Position numbers and translations under genes: made by a program
Source of the DNA: Isoetes taiwanensis
Taxonomy: Eukaryota > Streptophyta > Lycopodiopsida > Isoetales > Isoetaceae
Direction: 5' to 3'
Assembly (NCBI GenBank): GCA_021234155.1
Contig: JAJEKV010000547.1
Location: 87,141 to 151,140 of the forward strand
Length of the DNA: 64,000 nt
The notes under the pieces: model-generated
Told to the model about the DNA's origin: nothing
The model's input: the letters and a program-made list of their open reading frames with translations, nothing else
The model's database searches: none
Shown here: one piece after another, positions 1 to 10,266 of the stretch
Layout of the letters: each line of letters starts with the position of its first letter
Position numbering within the stretch: position 1 is the first letter of the stretch

Positions 1-1160
1 GATGTAAGAAGATGGTTAAGGAGTACGTGGCTAGATGTTTATCTTGTCAGAAGGTAAAAGTATCAAGGTTTAGGGAGCTTGGAGAATTACAACCTTTAGT
101 AATTCCATCTTCTAGGTGGGAGAGTATTTCCATGGACTTCATTGTTGAACTTCCCGCACACGTTCGGGTTATGATGCAATCTATGTTGTGGTTGATCGAT
201 TAACTTCATGAGGCCCATTTTATGCCCTACGAAGACTATCGCTACGACAATGGATATTGCTAAGTTATTTGTTAAGGAGATTTTCATATTGCATGGGATG
301 CCAACCACTATTTCATCAGATCGGGATACAAAGTTTATGAGCCAATTTTGGCAAGGGTTGTTCCAAAATATTGGCACCAAGTTATATGCCAGTACAGCTT
401 ATCGTCCTCAAGCAGATGGCCAAGTGGAGCGAGTTAATCAAGTTTTGTAGGATATGCTCAGGATGTATGTGCCTAGTCAACCGAAGGTATGGGATTCCTA
501 TTTGTATTTGGCTGAGTTTGCATACAATAACACTTATCAAGATTTCATCAAAATGAGTCCTTTTGAGGCAATGTATGGTAAGGAGTATCGTTGTCCTCTT
601 AACTGGAGAGATTCCCAATGCAATGTTGAAGCAGCTAATGAAGTAGCGGAGGACATGGAAGCTCAGCTAAGGAGACTTCGACAGAATATGGTTGTGGCAC
701 AAAATAGACAGAAGCAGTATGCAAATAAGACACGTAGACCACTTCAATTTCAAAAAGGGGATTATGTGTTCTTGAGGATTAATCCCAAGCAGAGCTCATT
801 GGCATTTAAAAGTGCGGAGTAAATGGGCCCCTAGGTATATGTCCGTATGAAATTTTGGAACGTATTGGCAAGGTGGCTTATAGGTTGGAGTTACCTTCAC
901 ACTTGAAAGTACATAATGTCTTTCACGTAAGTAACTTAAGGAAGTATGTGTTTGATCATACCCATATGTTGGGGGACGATGATTTGGTAAGCAGGGAGAA
1001 CTTTCGTACCCCACCAGGCGATTCTCGAGAGAGGAAACCCGTCGCTTAAGGAGGCGAACAATACGGAGATTTTTTATTCAATGGGCGGGTTGTTCCGAGG
1101 AAGATGCCACCTGGGAAGATGCTAATTGGATTCTTCGTGAGTTTCCGGAGATGCGCCCAT
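1..1160 (+). pseudogene. Ty3/gypsy polyprotein 3' part: integrase and chromodomain (decayed)
   Basis: This is the end of a retrotransposon polyprotein, entering from outside the window. It starts inside the integrase zinc-finger domain (CLSCQK at about 45). The core follows with all three acidic residues of the DDE triad recognisable: the Asp of SMDFI (about 135), the Asp of SSDRD (about 320) and the Glu of GQVERVNQ (about 428). The C-terminal GPY-like part includes [14 protein letters not shown] (about 910-950). A chromodomain-like end, IQWAGCSEEDATWEDANW, lies at about 1078-1130 and closes with TGA at about 1160. The frame is broken near 180-205, by TAG at 448-450, by TAA near 820 and again near 1047, so no protein is made. 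The chromodomain places it among chromoviruses, which target heterochromatin. I infer an old insertion. Confidence 0.9.
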
Positions 1161-1174
1161 GAGGACATGGGTTG

Positions 1175-1192
1175 AATTTTTGGAGGAGAGAC
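1175..1192 (+). other. Polypurine tract of the gypsy element
   Basis: The purine-rich run TGGAGGAGAGAC lies directly before a TGTAG terminus. This is the expected primer site for plus-strand synthesis and fixes the start of the 3' LTR at about 1193. Confidence 0.65.
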
Positions 1193-3303
1193 TGTAGCGT
1201 AGTAAAATTGTGGGGTTTTCTAGCGTAGTAAAATTGTGTTGATAAAGTAGGATTGTTCTAGAACCTGGCATGGATTTAGAGTAAATTGTAAGTGCGTGGA
1301 TATGAATTAACTTGCATGATTGTATATGGAAGTAGTTTATGATTGCATATAAAAAGCTTGTAAAAGCATCATAGATCTAATGAATTCTAGGGAGCTGATC
1401 ATTTAAACCATGCCAAGAAGTGATTGCAATAGCAGATTAGAACCTGAGAGATGGATTAAGCTAAAAGTATGGCAGAAATCAGATAAGATTGTAAAAGTTT
1501 CTCTTGCTTGCTGCTGTTTGCATAACATGATCCTGAGGAGCTATGATGATCGGAAATCATGGAAAGCTACTTGTAATGGATCGATTTGAACATCTAACCT
1601 GATTGAAAATATGCAGAAGGCAGAATTAAGAGGTATACTAGCCAACAGGGCAGTATTTTCCTTTGCATGATGCCGGCAGGACGACATGATCTTGCCGATT
1701 TGGGATGCTTGAAAAGCATGGCAAATTGCCCTGGAACAGGCCGAATTGGGCCTTGGGAAGGTCGATTTGGACAGAGGAAGAAGAATTCAGGGATTCAGGC
1801 AAGTTCTGGCAAGCAAGATAATTTGATTCTAGTGGCCAATGAATCGACCAAAAACCACCGGGTTTGCTGGCAAATGATCGAACCGGTATGAAAACACCTT
1901 AGAAGGCAAATCGAGATGAGTTGGAGAGTTTGGAGCTGGAATCGATGGCTGGAGGCCTGAGCTTGACGAGGCCAAGTTCCTGCTGTTAACGCATGCTAGG
2001 GTTAAAAGAAAAACAGACAAAAAAAGTTAACGTTAGTTATAGTTAGTAGGCTAAGGTAAATATAAAGTGAGGTTAACAATTAAAGCTAAGGTTATAAGTT
2101 AAATTACAATAGTAAGGGTTAGTTGGAGCAAGGGATAGGTTCGAAATTTGTTAAAGTTGGAGGCCCTTGTTAAGGCGGGTTTATGCTAATAGTCATAACG
2201 ACATGAGCAGTCTAATAAGCTAGCTAGTTATAATTTAAAAACACTTTGGAATTAGTAAAGTAAGAGAGATAATAAAAACACAAGACACAAGTATTCCTAT
2301 GGAGGAAGTTTATAGCGGAAGCATAATAATAGTTGAATGCTATAGTTTTAACATCATTAAAGCTTTAAATATGGATATTAACCTTGTTGTTAGTGAATCT
2401 TCGAAAGGTGTAGATATTTATCTTTTATTTAATGGTGATAGTTGGATATAGCATTATTGAGGTTATTATAATTACTGAGTTATGATTTGGCTTTCTCTTG
2501 CTATATGAAGTGTGTATTAGGTAAATACTTGATGTGAGCTTGTTAAGGCATGGGGCATGATGGTGAATTGTATGTAATTGTCTATGGTGAAATTCTTTGA
2601 TATAGACCTTCGGGGCCGAGTCTAGGTGCGATGGTCTAGACTCCGGGTTTTTACGGTGCTATGTAAATGGTAATATTTGAACATCGGGGCGTTGGTACCG
2701 TATGGTGCAACGTCATGCGATAAGTGGTCCTCCACGCCGGACGCTAGGCGTGGATGGGTGTGTACACACGTGGTTACCCCCCTTCTATGTCACCGGGCCC
2801 GACACCGAAGTTGACCTTGCTCGCACAGGAGGAATATTGGTTGCAATGTTGATGCTTTGATTACTTGGCTATTGTATATGTGGTTTTAATGTTGGAATCA
2901 AGTTGCAATGGCTATGTTAGTATAATTATGCATTGTGGTTAGGTTTGTTGGATTAATTACTTGGATTGCAGGGGCGAGGTTAAGGTAAGGTTATGCTATT
3001 GTTTTAAGTCAACACTTTATGATTATTAATGCTAGACATGTCCTAGATTCCTCGATCCCCACTTAGTCCGTGTGACTAACCCCGTGGTTAATGGTGTAAG
3101 CAGAGGTGCGAGATGCTCCGAAGAGTAGCCAAGCTTCAGAAAGGCGAGAGTAGAAGAGTGTGGATTGTTATTCAATAAACTGGACTATTAATACTATTAA
3201 TATTATATATGGGCTTGAAGCTATAATTATTTTAAAACTTTGGTTGTGGTGTGGGGTTTTTGCTGAGCAATGGCAAGTATAGTATTTTTGGGACCTTCGA
3301 GCA
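1193..3303 (+). mobile_element. Long terminal repeat (3') of the gypsy element
   Basis: About 2.1 kb of non-coding DNA follows the polypurine tract. It begins TGTAGCGTAG and contains a short internal direct repeat (TAGCGTAGTAAAATTGTG near 1195 and 1220). A GC-rich block at about 2605-2835 holds a 7-bp stem (CCACGCC at 2732-2738 pairing with GGCGTGG at 2747-2753). The end at about 3303 (…GAGCA) is a guess, because the other LTR is outside the window and no target duplication can be checked. No protein-coding signal is visible. Confidence 0.55.
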
Positions 3304-3339
3304 TGTATAAAGATTAAATTCTTTACCTAAGTATGCATG

Positions 3340-4440
3340 TATTAATTTTCTGAGTCCCAAGAGTTAAGTAGATCCAACCCTAAAAGAATTTAACTTCTTC
3401 CTAATTCTCTGAAGAATTGGATCCCACAACCCTTTGATACTCGGATTTAGAGATAATGGCATGCCCAGCAGCTTGGTTGCCTGCATTGTATTGAGAACCT
3501 TGATGCCACAAATATTATTCTCATTTGTGTCTCCAATAATCACACTCTTTGTAATGTTAAGGCAAATTCCAGAGGCTGCAGAGAAAAGATCAATGATTCC
3601 TAAGAATTTGGCAATGTTATTAGTTCTGGAGTCCAGAAATGCAAAGGTGTCATCTCATGATACGGGAAATAATAAGACTACCATTATTGTCGAAGATTTA
3701 GGCCTGTAATATGACCAGGTGATTGATGGAAAACCCACGCCCTTGTGAGAAGCTTCAAAGAACTACCGGGGAAAAGATAAGGTGCCAAAGGGCAACCTTG
3801 TCTTACCCCTCGAAATATTAAAAAGCAGAGGGGGAGCCATTTATAAGCCGCAATTTGAATTTGCTTTAGAGTTTAATCCCATGATAAGAGAAATAATTTT
3901 GGGATTAAAACCAATTTTAAGCATAGCAAATTCTAAGAAATCGATTCAATTTAATCGAAGGCCCTTTTGAAATCCAATTTTAAAAGAATGCAATTCTGGT
4001 CAGAAACTTTATTCCAGTGCAACCCTTCCATAGCCACTATGTAATTATCCAAAATGAATCTATTAGGGAGGAAAGCAGAGCTTGCTCGGGACTAATATTC
4101 ATCCGAAGGAAAGGTTTAATCCATTGGCTATGATCTTAGCACACAATTTATATGTGGAGTTAGTCAAGGATATAGGCCTCCAGTCTGAGAAAGTTAATGG
4201 TGAGTCAATCTTTGGAACTAGAGTTATAAAGCCAGCAGAGATAGAGGGATGTAAATGATTGGCTTTCCAATAACCATGAACTAGATTAACAATGTCACCC
4301 TTTAGAATATCCCAGAACCCCACATAGAATTCAGGAGGTATGCCATCAGGTCCAGGGGATTTGCTCTTAGAGAAGCTCATGAGGACCTTCAAGAATTTAG
4401 TGCGAAATTTGAGGGATGATTCTGTTGTGCAATTTGTTCG
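3340..4440 (-). pseudogene. LINE (L1-like) reverse transcriptase fragment
   Basis: Read on the minus strand, the start of the RT domain is clear: KSPGPDGIPPEFY near 4345, then TLVPKIDSPLTFSDWRPISL near 4200. FRGVRQGCPLAPYLF follows in another frame near 3765-3810, and then the catalytic region. The Y/F-A-D-D box is broken: at 3646-3657 the Ala codon is TGA, giving stop-D-D-T. Downstream LINE palm and thumb sequence runs on to about 3340. Endonuclease and ORF1 are absent, which fits the usual 5' truncation of LINEs, and at least two frameshifts are present. Such an element copies itself by target-primed reverse transcription; this copy cannot. Confidence 0.87.
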
Positions 4441-5100
4441 TCTATGGAATATAGGAATATAGGAATATACAGAAGCTTTGAAAGTACCTGAACTAAATAG
4501 AGATTGGGCATCTGTCTGGAATCAAAGCAAATGTATTTCATCTAAAAACTCGAAGGATCCGACAGGTAAAAAGATATTTGTGAAATGCTTACGCACCATG
4601 ATAGATGCTTTGGGTGTTGGTAGAAGCAAGGCAATATAATGGTTGATAATGACGCCTGGAAGTATTGCTTCCACCATCCTATCATCCTGATATATGGTGT
4701 CGTGCAAGCAAGAAATAACGTCAGTTACAGTCACTAAATCCACCATCCTATCATCCTGATATATTGAGCATAGATGATTTTCTACTTCTCTTTATTGGCA
4801 TCATGCAAGAAATAGCATCAGGAATATTAGTCTAAGATATACAAAAACTATACCCGCAGCTTGATCGGACAAGGAAAATTGACAGGGAACTTGAGAAAAT
4901 CCTTAAAAAAGGAACTATTTTGATATATGGATACAACACGAAAGTTTTGAATATATATTATGTAATTGTAAAATAACTTTGCAATTGTCCTATTGTAGCA
5001 GCATTATTGGTTCTATATACGAGTATCATGTACACATATCGACTTATATATATTCTTATAGAGGGCTGCCTGACCGCTGATAATTGAGGCCATCTGAGCC
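4441..5100. other. Intergenic, with short direct repeats
   Basis: No gene is recognised. A 25-base sequence containing CCACCATCCTATCATCC occurs near 4672 and again near 4741. The stretch 4908-4990 resembles 12810-12915 (see the dispersed repeat entry). The rest is AT-rich and featureless to me. Confidence 0.5.
4908..4990 (+). repeat. Dispersed repeat, copy 1
   Basis: AAAGTTTTGAATATATATT followed by AAAATAACTTTGCAAT is shared, with a few changes, with 12810-12915. Copy 2 sits just 3' of a small ORF. The pair may mark a shared 3' flank or an old unclassified repeat. Confidence 0.5.
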
Positions 5101-5108
5101 TTCTAAAT

Positions 5109-5120
5109 TGCCACGTGGCA
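5109..5120. promoter_or_regulatory. Perfect G-box palindrome
   Basis: TGCCACGTGGCA is a 12-bp perfect palindrome with a CACGTG core, the classic plant bZIP/bHLH site. It lies about 200 bases before the ATG at 5318 of the first exon-like segment downstream, so it could be a relic promoter element. Function is inferred from sequence only. Confidence 0.4.
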
Positions 5121-5317
5121 TAATAAACGGCTCTGATCGGTTGGATTATTTTCAAATGGGTACGTGCTTTGCTCGCGATTCCGGAGAGGCCGAGCTTGCT
5201 TTCAGCAGGGGTTTTCGGTGAACAAAGAAGAGGGGTTCTATGATTTTGGGTTGCGTTTGGAATTCCGCAAGCTTCACACAGAAGCGAACGAAATTTTTGA
5301 GAGCCACTCTAGACCCA

Positions 5318-5356
5318 ATGGCTCTGCCTGTCGATTTTGCTTGCCTCTGCTTTTGG
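5318..5356 (+). pseudogene. Possible first coding exon of an unidentified gene
   Basis: ATG at 5318 opens 13 codons (MALPVDFACLCFW) that end exactly at a GTAAGC donor (5357). The segment is short and the product unknown. It is listed because donor, start codon and upstream G-box fall in the right order, and because further exon-like pieces follow on the same strand. It could equally be chance. The stretch 5400-5650 is open in several frames on both strands and I could not choose among them. Confidence 0.25.
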
Positions 5357-5960
5357 GTAAGCTCTGACAATGAAGCCGTCATGCGTAGAGCATGTATATG
5401 AGTAATTGATTTTTCAAGATTCTGATTTTGTTTGGACTCTTTGGTTTACTTGGAAATGAGCTCCAGGGGCATGTTTTCCACAAATCCGATGCCATATATC
5501 CGCCGCCAGTGGAACTTGCTATTGTGATTCCAATTGTGTTGAACCGGATTTTGCCATCCCGGTGTGTGCTGAAGATATGCTGGCCCTCACCAACGACTGC
5601 TTTAGGGGATTCTTCATTGGGCGAAAATGGCACAACCAATGCCTCTAACACTTAGGTACTCTATTCCTAGATTATGCCAAAGTGAAGAGCCGACGGTGTC
5701 TCCTTCTTTCCATTACGGTGTCTGCTTTCCATTTTCACGCGTCCATCAATTTATTAGCGAAGGCTTCTAGTGATTTACCCCTCTATTTTTTTCTGATTCT
5801 CTGAGCTTTTATTCTCTGATATAAGCACCTTAAGATTTATTTGTTTTGGGAAGCCCAAGATCTTTATTTCGGCTTTGCATTTTGAGCTATCAGCTATGGT
5901 GATTGTTGTCCAGCTATGGCAGACCTGTTCATTTTGTGCACTACAAAGCTATGATCCAAC

Positions 5961-6201
5961 TGTTGGAAATATAACATGCAAGGAATAAAGTGACGCAGCA
6001 AGACAAAGTGAACGAGAGAGAAGGAACACAAGGTAATCCCAAAAGTGAATATATTATTCATGAAGAGTACATGCTCTTATATACAATAATGAAGGGCTAA
6101 TAGGCAAAGACCCTTTTAGCTCCATGAACTATTAATAAACAATGACCTATCAATAGACAAAGGCTAAGATTGTATGGATGTATTATAAATACATTCCAAC
6201 A
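5961..6201 (-). repeat. 3' LTR (element orientation)
   Basis: This 241-bp repeat has inverted termini TGTTGGAA/TTCCAACA. It differs from 8210-8450 at two positions: a C/G difference near 5979 and a G/A difference near 6013. Confidence 0.93.
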
Positions 6202-6210
6202 TCCCTCCCT
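6202..6210 (-). other. Polypurine tract
   Basis: The minus strand reads AGGGAGGGA immediately before the 3' LTR, the expected primer for plus-strand DNA synthesis. It confirms minus orientation together with the primer binding site at the other end. Confidence 0.75.
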
Positions 6211-6674
6211 ACAATCTTGGTCTCTTTGTAAAACAAAATAAGTAGCATGTATCTTCGAGGGTGAGATCAAATGCACAATGTATGATGTATGTCCCCCCTG
6301 CAGAGTTGATCTCTAGCTCGAGTAAAAAATACCTTTTGTGGGAATCAAAAGGAAAAAACCCGAGCTCCCTCTCGAGAGTATATTCATAGCACGCAATGAA
6401 GTGCTTTTGTAAATATATCATACGTATTCGAGGTGAAGAAGAATCGGTTCAGAAAAAAATTGATATAGTCCTTAACTTGTAAGATAATATTGTTGCCATG
6501 CCTGTTCTTTTCTATGAAGAATGACATAAGATAATAAGATTAGATTTGTAGTTAAAAAGAATAATAAATTCATCTTTTTAAAGGTGAAAAATAATCGTGC
6601 ATCTAATAGCATATCGGTAATCTCTCCATGCTTTCAAAAATGTTCGCCTGCATAATATGATATATGATAAAAAT

Positions 6675-6955
6675 TTATATTAGCATATATTATGGAGAAT
6701 ATCGCCCATTAAGCGTCATAAATAAAAACAACTTATATTAGCATATGGGGAATATCGCTCCATGTCTTTGTTATAAATAAAAACAACTTATATTAGCATA
6801 TGGGGAATATCGCTCCATTGTCATTATAAATAAAAAGACAACTTATATGAGCATATGAGGAATATCGCTCCATTGCTGTCATAAATAAAAACTTGTATTA
6901 GCATATGGGAAATATCACGCCATTGCTTTCATAAAGAAAATTTATATTAGCATAC
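6675..6955. repeat. Minisatellite A (about 6 copies of a 50-58 bp unit)
   Basis: The unit carries TTATATTAGCATATGGGG followed by AATATCGCTCCATTG and an A-rich spacer; starts fall near 6675, 6733, 6788, 6842, 6891 and 6940. Copies are imperfect. It lies wholly inside the non-autonomous LTR element and adjoins minisatellite B. Confidence 0.8.
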
Positions 6956-6974
6956 TCCATTGCGTTCCAAGATT

Positions 6975-7375
6975 TGATAAATCACATGGCTTTTCCATGA
7001 TATTTTTGAACTTTGATAAATCACATGGTTTTTCCATGATGCTTTAAAAATTTGATAACTCACATTGCTTTTCCATGATATTTCAAAACCTTGATAAATC
7101 ACATGGTTTTTCCATGATGTTTCAAAAATTTGATAAATCACATGGCTTTTCCATGATGTTTCAATTTAATCTTATGACTTTTCTTTGATAAATCACATGG
7201 CATTCCCATGATGTTTCAAAAACTTGATAAATCACATGGCTTTTCCATGATGTTTCAATTAGATCTTATGACTTTTCTATATTTCTCAATAAATCACATG
7301 GCTTTCCCATGATGTTTTGAAATAACCTCATGATTTTCCCTAATTTGCAAGTAATCACATGGCTTTTCTTTCCAT
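6975..7375. repeat. Minisatellite B (about 9 copies, mostly 39 bp)
   Basis: Each unit contains GATAAATCACATGGCTTTT then CCATGATGTTTC. CATGG and CCATG within a unit are inverted, so each unit can form a small hairpin. Starts fall near 6975, 7015, 7054, 7093, 7132, 7187, 7226, 7286 and 7345. The 39-bp period equals 13 codons, and the minus strand stays open across the first five units with a repeated peptide like SWKSHVIYQ. Translation is unproven. Confidence 0.85.
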
Positions 7376-8103
7376 GTTTTTGAATTCTATCATAGTTAGC
7401 AAAACATATCAATCTGTATTCATGACTCCAAGAAGAAATCATACCTTCCCAGCTGGGACAATCACGTAGATAGTTTCATCATATTTAATAATCTTGAATT
7501 CAAGGCTTGCATGTTGCATCTCTAAGAATAGAAATGACACCATGGAAACAGGAGCCGAATCAGAGGAAAAATAAAGTTTTTAGACTATAAATAAAACAAA
7601 CCATATCCAGAGAGTCATTCTTTCTTAGAAATCTAAATAAAACAAAGCATATCACAAAGAATCATTCTTTCTATTTCTGATGATTCTTTTGCGACAATAA
7701 TCATTCATTAAGAACATATAGTTTATCATCAAAAAGAACTAACTATTCAATGTGAATATTACTTTCTATCCCCTTTTTTTCCTGCAGTCTTAGAACAGGG
7801 TTAATCACTAAAACATCAATAACTCAAAAAATACTTATTCTTTTTTAAGTTATTTTTATTGTCACATAAACTAGACTCGGAGAACTTTTCAAAAAGCTTT
7901 AGATCGTAGAAATCCGAACTATATTAAGAGAGCTATGTCCTTCCAAATTCGACCTATTATTTTATTGCCTAGCGACGACTTTCTACTTTTGCTTTTGCAT
8001 CATCATAAATTAGTTCTCTCACAATTCAGATTTCATACTTTTAATTTGTTGTCAATATGTGTGCATTATGGAAAGAAGAAAGATGATTATTATTACCTTC
8101 GTG

Positions 8104-8184
8104 TTACCTTTCATCTTTCGTCTGAAGCTCCTTTGAATCTTTTGTTTCGACAAAAAGTTTTCCGTTAATCCTTGCGGTATCCAT
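8104..8184 (-). CDS. Short residual ORF after the primer binding site
   Basis: Twelve bases past the primer binding site the minus strand has ATG followed by 26 codons (beginning MDTARINGKLFVE) and a stop. Its position just after the 5' LTR matches the start of Copia gag, and the peptide may be a stump of gag left when the rest was lost. It is hydrophilic and has no domain that I recognise. Confidence 0.35.
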   Translation of the reverse strand: MDTARINGKLFVETKDSKELQTKDER

Positions 8185-8196
8185 GAACTCGAACCA

Positions 8197-8209
8197 GGCT
8201 CTGATACCA
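8197..8209 (-). other. Primer binding site, initiator-Met tRNA
   Basis: The minus strand reads TGGTATCAGAGCC directly after the LTR end. TGGTATCAGAGC is the standard plant Copia primer binding site, complementary to the 3' end of initiator methionine tRNA. Confidence 0.93.
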
Positions 8210-8450
8210 TGTTGGAAATATAACATGGAAGGAATAAAGTGACGCAGCAAGACAAAGTGAACAAGAGAGAAGGAACACAAGGTAATCCCAAAAGTGAATA
8301 TATTATTCATGAAGAGTACATGCTCTTATATACAATAATGAAGGGCTAATAGGCAAAGACCCTTTTAGCTCCATGAACTATTAATAAACAATGACCTATC
8401 AATAGACAAAGGCTAAGATTGTATGGATGTATTATAAATACATTCCAACA
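8210..8450 (-). repeat. 5' LTR (element orientation)
   Basis: 241 bp, almost identical to 5961-6201. It adjoins the primer binding site and is followed downstream by AACCACTCAC, which continues the interrupted exon. Confidence 0.93.
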
Positions 8451-8962
8451 AACCACTCACTTCGAGACAATAGTGCAAGATGTTCTCGCAATGTAATTCT
8501 TGGATTACCAGCAAGGTAAAGTTTTGCCACTTGCTTTTACATGTGTTTATTCTGGAACTTGATTTATAACACGGTTTTGGCTCACATATTTATATATTAT
8601 TTGGATGAAATGATTTTCGTAGTTAATGCGTTCCTATGCAGGTTAAGGGATATCTTGAAAAGCACACATCAACTGCCATAAGTGGCTTTCTCAAAGCAGA
8701 TAATGGATGCATTGTACAGAGATGCAGAAGCAGAGCACTGGCGACAGCTCTGTTATGGTTTCTTAACCGACCTAGTCCGCCATTAGACTCTTGCTTGTCT
8801 CTTGATTATTTACCTTGTTTATTTATTATCTTTCTTAGTTTTTGCAGGCCCTGCTCTACATGCCATTTGCACATTACTAACATGGAGGAAATCTACAGGT
8901 ACATTTTCTATGTTATGTATGCATCTCTAGATGAAGCTTGCTTGACTCTTTGCGTAACTTCG

Positions 8963-9500
8963 CAACTAGAAACATGGCCATAACTCCCAAATTGAAGCTC
9001 TGTTTTATGCACAAGAACATCCGTTGGAAAGGTCACTGAAAGATCCACAATTGATGCTAGGCATCCATTTTCCAAATTCCTAGCATAAATGGGCCAAAAC
9101 AGTGCCAAATCAGGCAATGTCTTTGCTGCGACAGTTTTACAGTCGGGTAGAAATATGGCCATAACTGCTAAATGAAAGCTCTATTTTCTGCACAGGAGCA
9201 TCTGTCGGAAAGGCCACTGGAAGATCCAAAATTGATGCTAGGCGTCGATTTTCCAAATTCTTAGCATAAATGGGTTAAAACAGTGCCAAATTCTTTGCTT
9301 GCCACAGTTTTACAGTTGAGTAAAAATACGGCCATAACTTCTAAATAAAAGCTCTATTGTCTGTGCAAGAACATGTATTGGAAAGATCATTGGACGGTCC
9401 ACAAATGTTTCTTGGCATAAATTTTTCGAATGCTTAACATAAATGAGTCAAACTACCAGCTATGCGCTCTTGAACTTGGTTTTTTACAGCTGCAACAAAT
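8963..9500. repeat. Three tandem units of about 175-180 bp
   Basis: ATGGCCATAACT or a close variant occurs at 8974, 9154 and 9328. It is followed each time by related sequence including AAGCTCTATT, a GGAAAGGTCAC-like segment and AGCATAAATG. The period is 180 then 174 bp and divergence grows in the third unit. The nucleosome-like period recalls a satellite seed, but only three copies are present. It lies between exon-like pieces of the decayed gene. Confidence 0.8.
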
Positions 9501-10060
9501 TGTTACGACCAGTTGAATGCTTTGCTTTCTAGATTATCATAACATCATCTTAAAATAGCCCACATTACATCAAGCACATGCTCTTCTCAAGGAACATGGC
9601 AGACAAATATGTCGCTGGGAATATTCCTTGTGGGCCTTCAAAAGCTGTTACAACTGGGTATATTTCATCGTGCCTATGTTGCAAGCAACGGCATCTGCCA
9701 TTTCTTCATAGTTTTGAGATTTTATTTGTACGATTGGATCATTATCATTTGCTTGGTTATTCTGTTCTACGGTATTCATCAAATCCAGCCTTTGGTTTCT
9801 TTAGTTTAAGATCTTGCTCTGGATTTTAATTGACTCCATGTTCTTTGTTTGTCCGTAATCAGATTTTATGCATAAGTTCTTCAAACTTATGCTTGCAGGT
9901 GCCATGATTCTGATACGGTTGTATCTGGAGTTGATGGATCTGCAAGAGGTTGTTAGTGAAATTCATCAAAGATTGCCTCATTGCCTTTGCTGCAAGTATA
10001 GTGGAAAGCATTGCTGGTTTAATGAATGCTCTGAGTTTCTATCTCCATCATAAGGAGGAT
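9500..10060 (+). pseudogene. Further exon-like pieces, unidentified
   Basis: Two segments look like exons. One follows an acceptor TTTTTTACAG near 9490 and includes SLGIFLVGLQKLLQLGIFHR (about 9610-9668). The other follows GCTTGCAG at about 9898 and reads SDTVVSGVDGSARG, then, in a second frame, VKFIKDCLIAFAASIVESIA and GLMNALSFYLHH. The frame change near 9945 would break a protein. They may belong to the gene split by the 5961-8450 element, but linkage is only by position and strand. Confidence 0.3.
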
Positions 10061-10266
10061 ATTACAGTAGTAAACTGCACCTTTATGAAAATATGGCTTA
10101 AGGGCAGATGTTGGAATTTTAGCATTAAGCTATATGTGTGCCACATTAGTAGGATCAATGATGTAACAAGAACAAGAGGAAGCTGTGATAAATATTGTTT
10201 TGCTAATATATCCAAAGCATAAGCTTGGGGGAAAATGATGTTTGTTATATAAAAACAGACATTAAT

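Larger units (their letters stand above)
5961..8450 (-). mobile_element. Young non-autonomous Copia-like LTR element
   Basis: Two 241-bp direct repeats bound this 2,490-bp element. Read on the minus strand it has a 5' LTR (8210-8450), a 13-base primer binding site complementary to initiator-Met tRNA directly adjoining it, an interior of about 2 kb, a purine tract AGGGAGGGA (6202-6210) and a 3' LTR (5961-6201). The LTRs start TGTTGGAA and end TTCCAACA and differ at only two positions, so insertion is recent relative to everything else here. No protease, RT or integrase is present, so it must be moved in trans. It is longer than typical TRIM elements and shorter than LARDs. The flanks share only AAC, not a clean 5-bp duplication. 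Confidence 0.92.
5885..8900 (+). pseudogene. Decayed unidentified gene, split by the 5961-8450 element
   Basis: If the insertion 5961-8450 and one copy of the AAC shared by both flanks are removed, the two sides read through as SYDPTTHFETIVQDVLAM, so the element appears to have landed in an exon. A frame change near 8500 leads to VILGLPAR at a GTAAAG donor (about 8515). The next exon starts after an acceptor at about 8640 (…CTATGCAG). In the phase that splice predicts it reads LRDILKSTHQLP, an in-frame TAA, then IMDALYRDAEAEHWRQLCYG and FLTDLVRH. A further AG-bounded, GT-ended piece lies at about 8850-8898. The conserved-looking peptides suggest a real protein, but I do not recognise the family. 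The internal stop and frameshift say pseudogene; a mis-drawn model is the alternative. Confidence 0.4.

Noticed and set aside
5379-5655. Open frames on both strands at 5.4-5.65 kb
   Set aside because: All look protein-like in part, none could be tied to a family or to clean splice sites.
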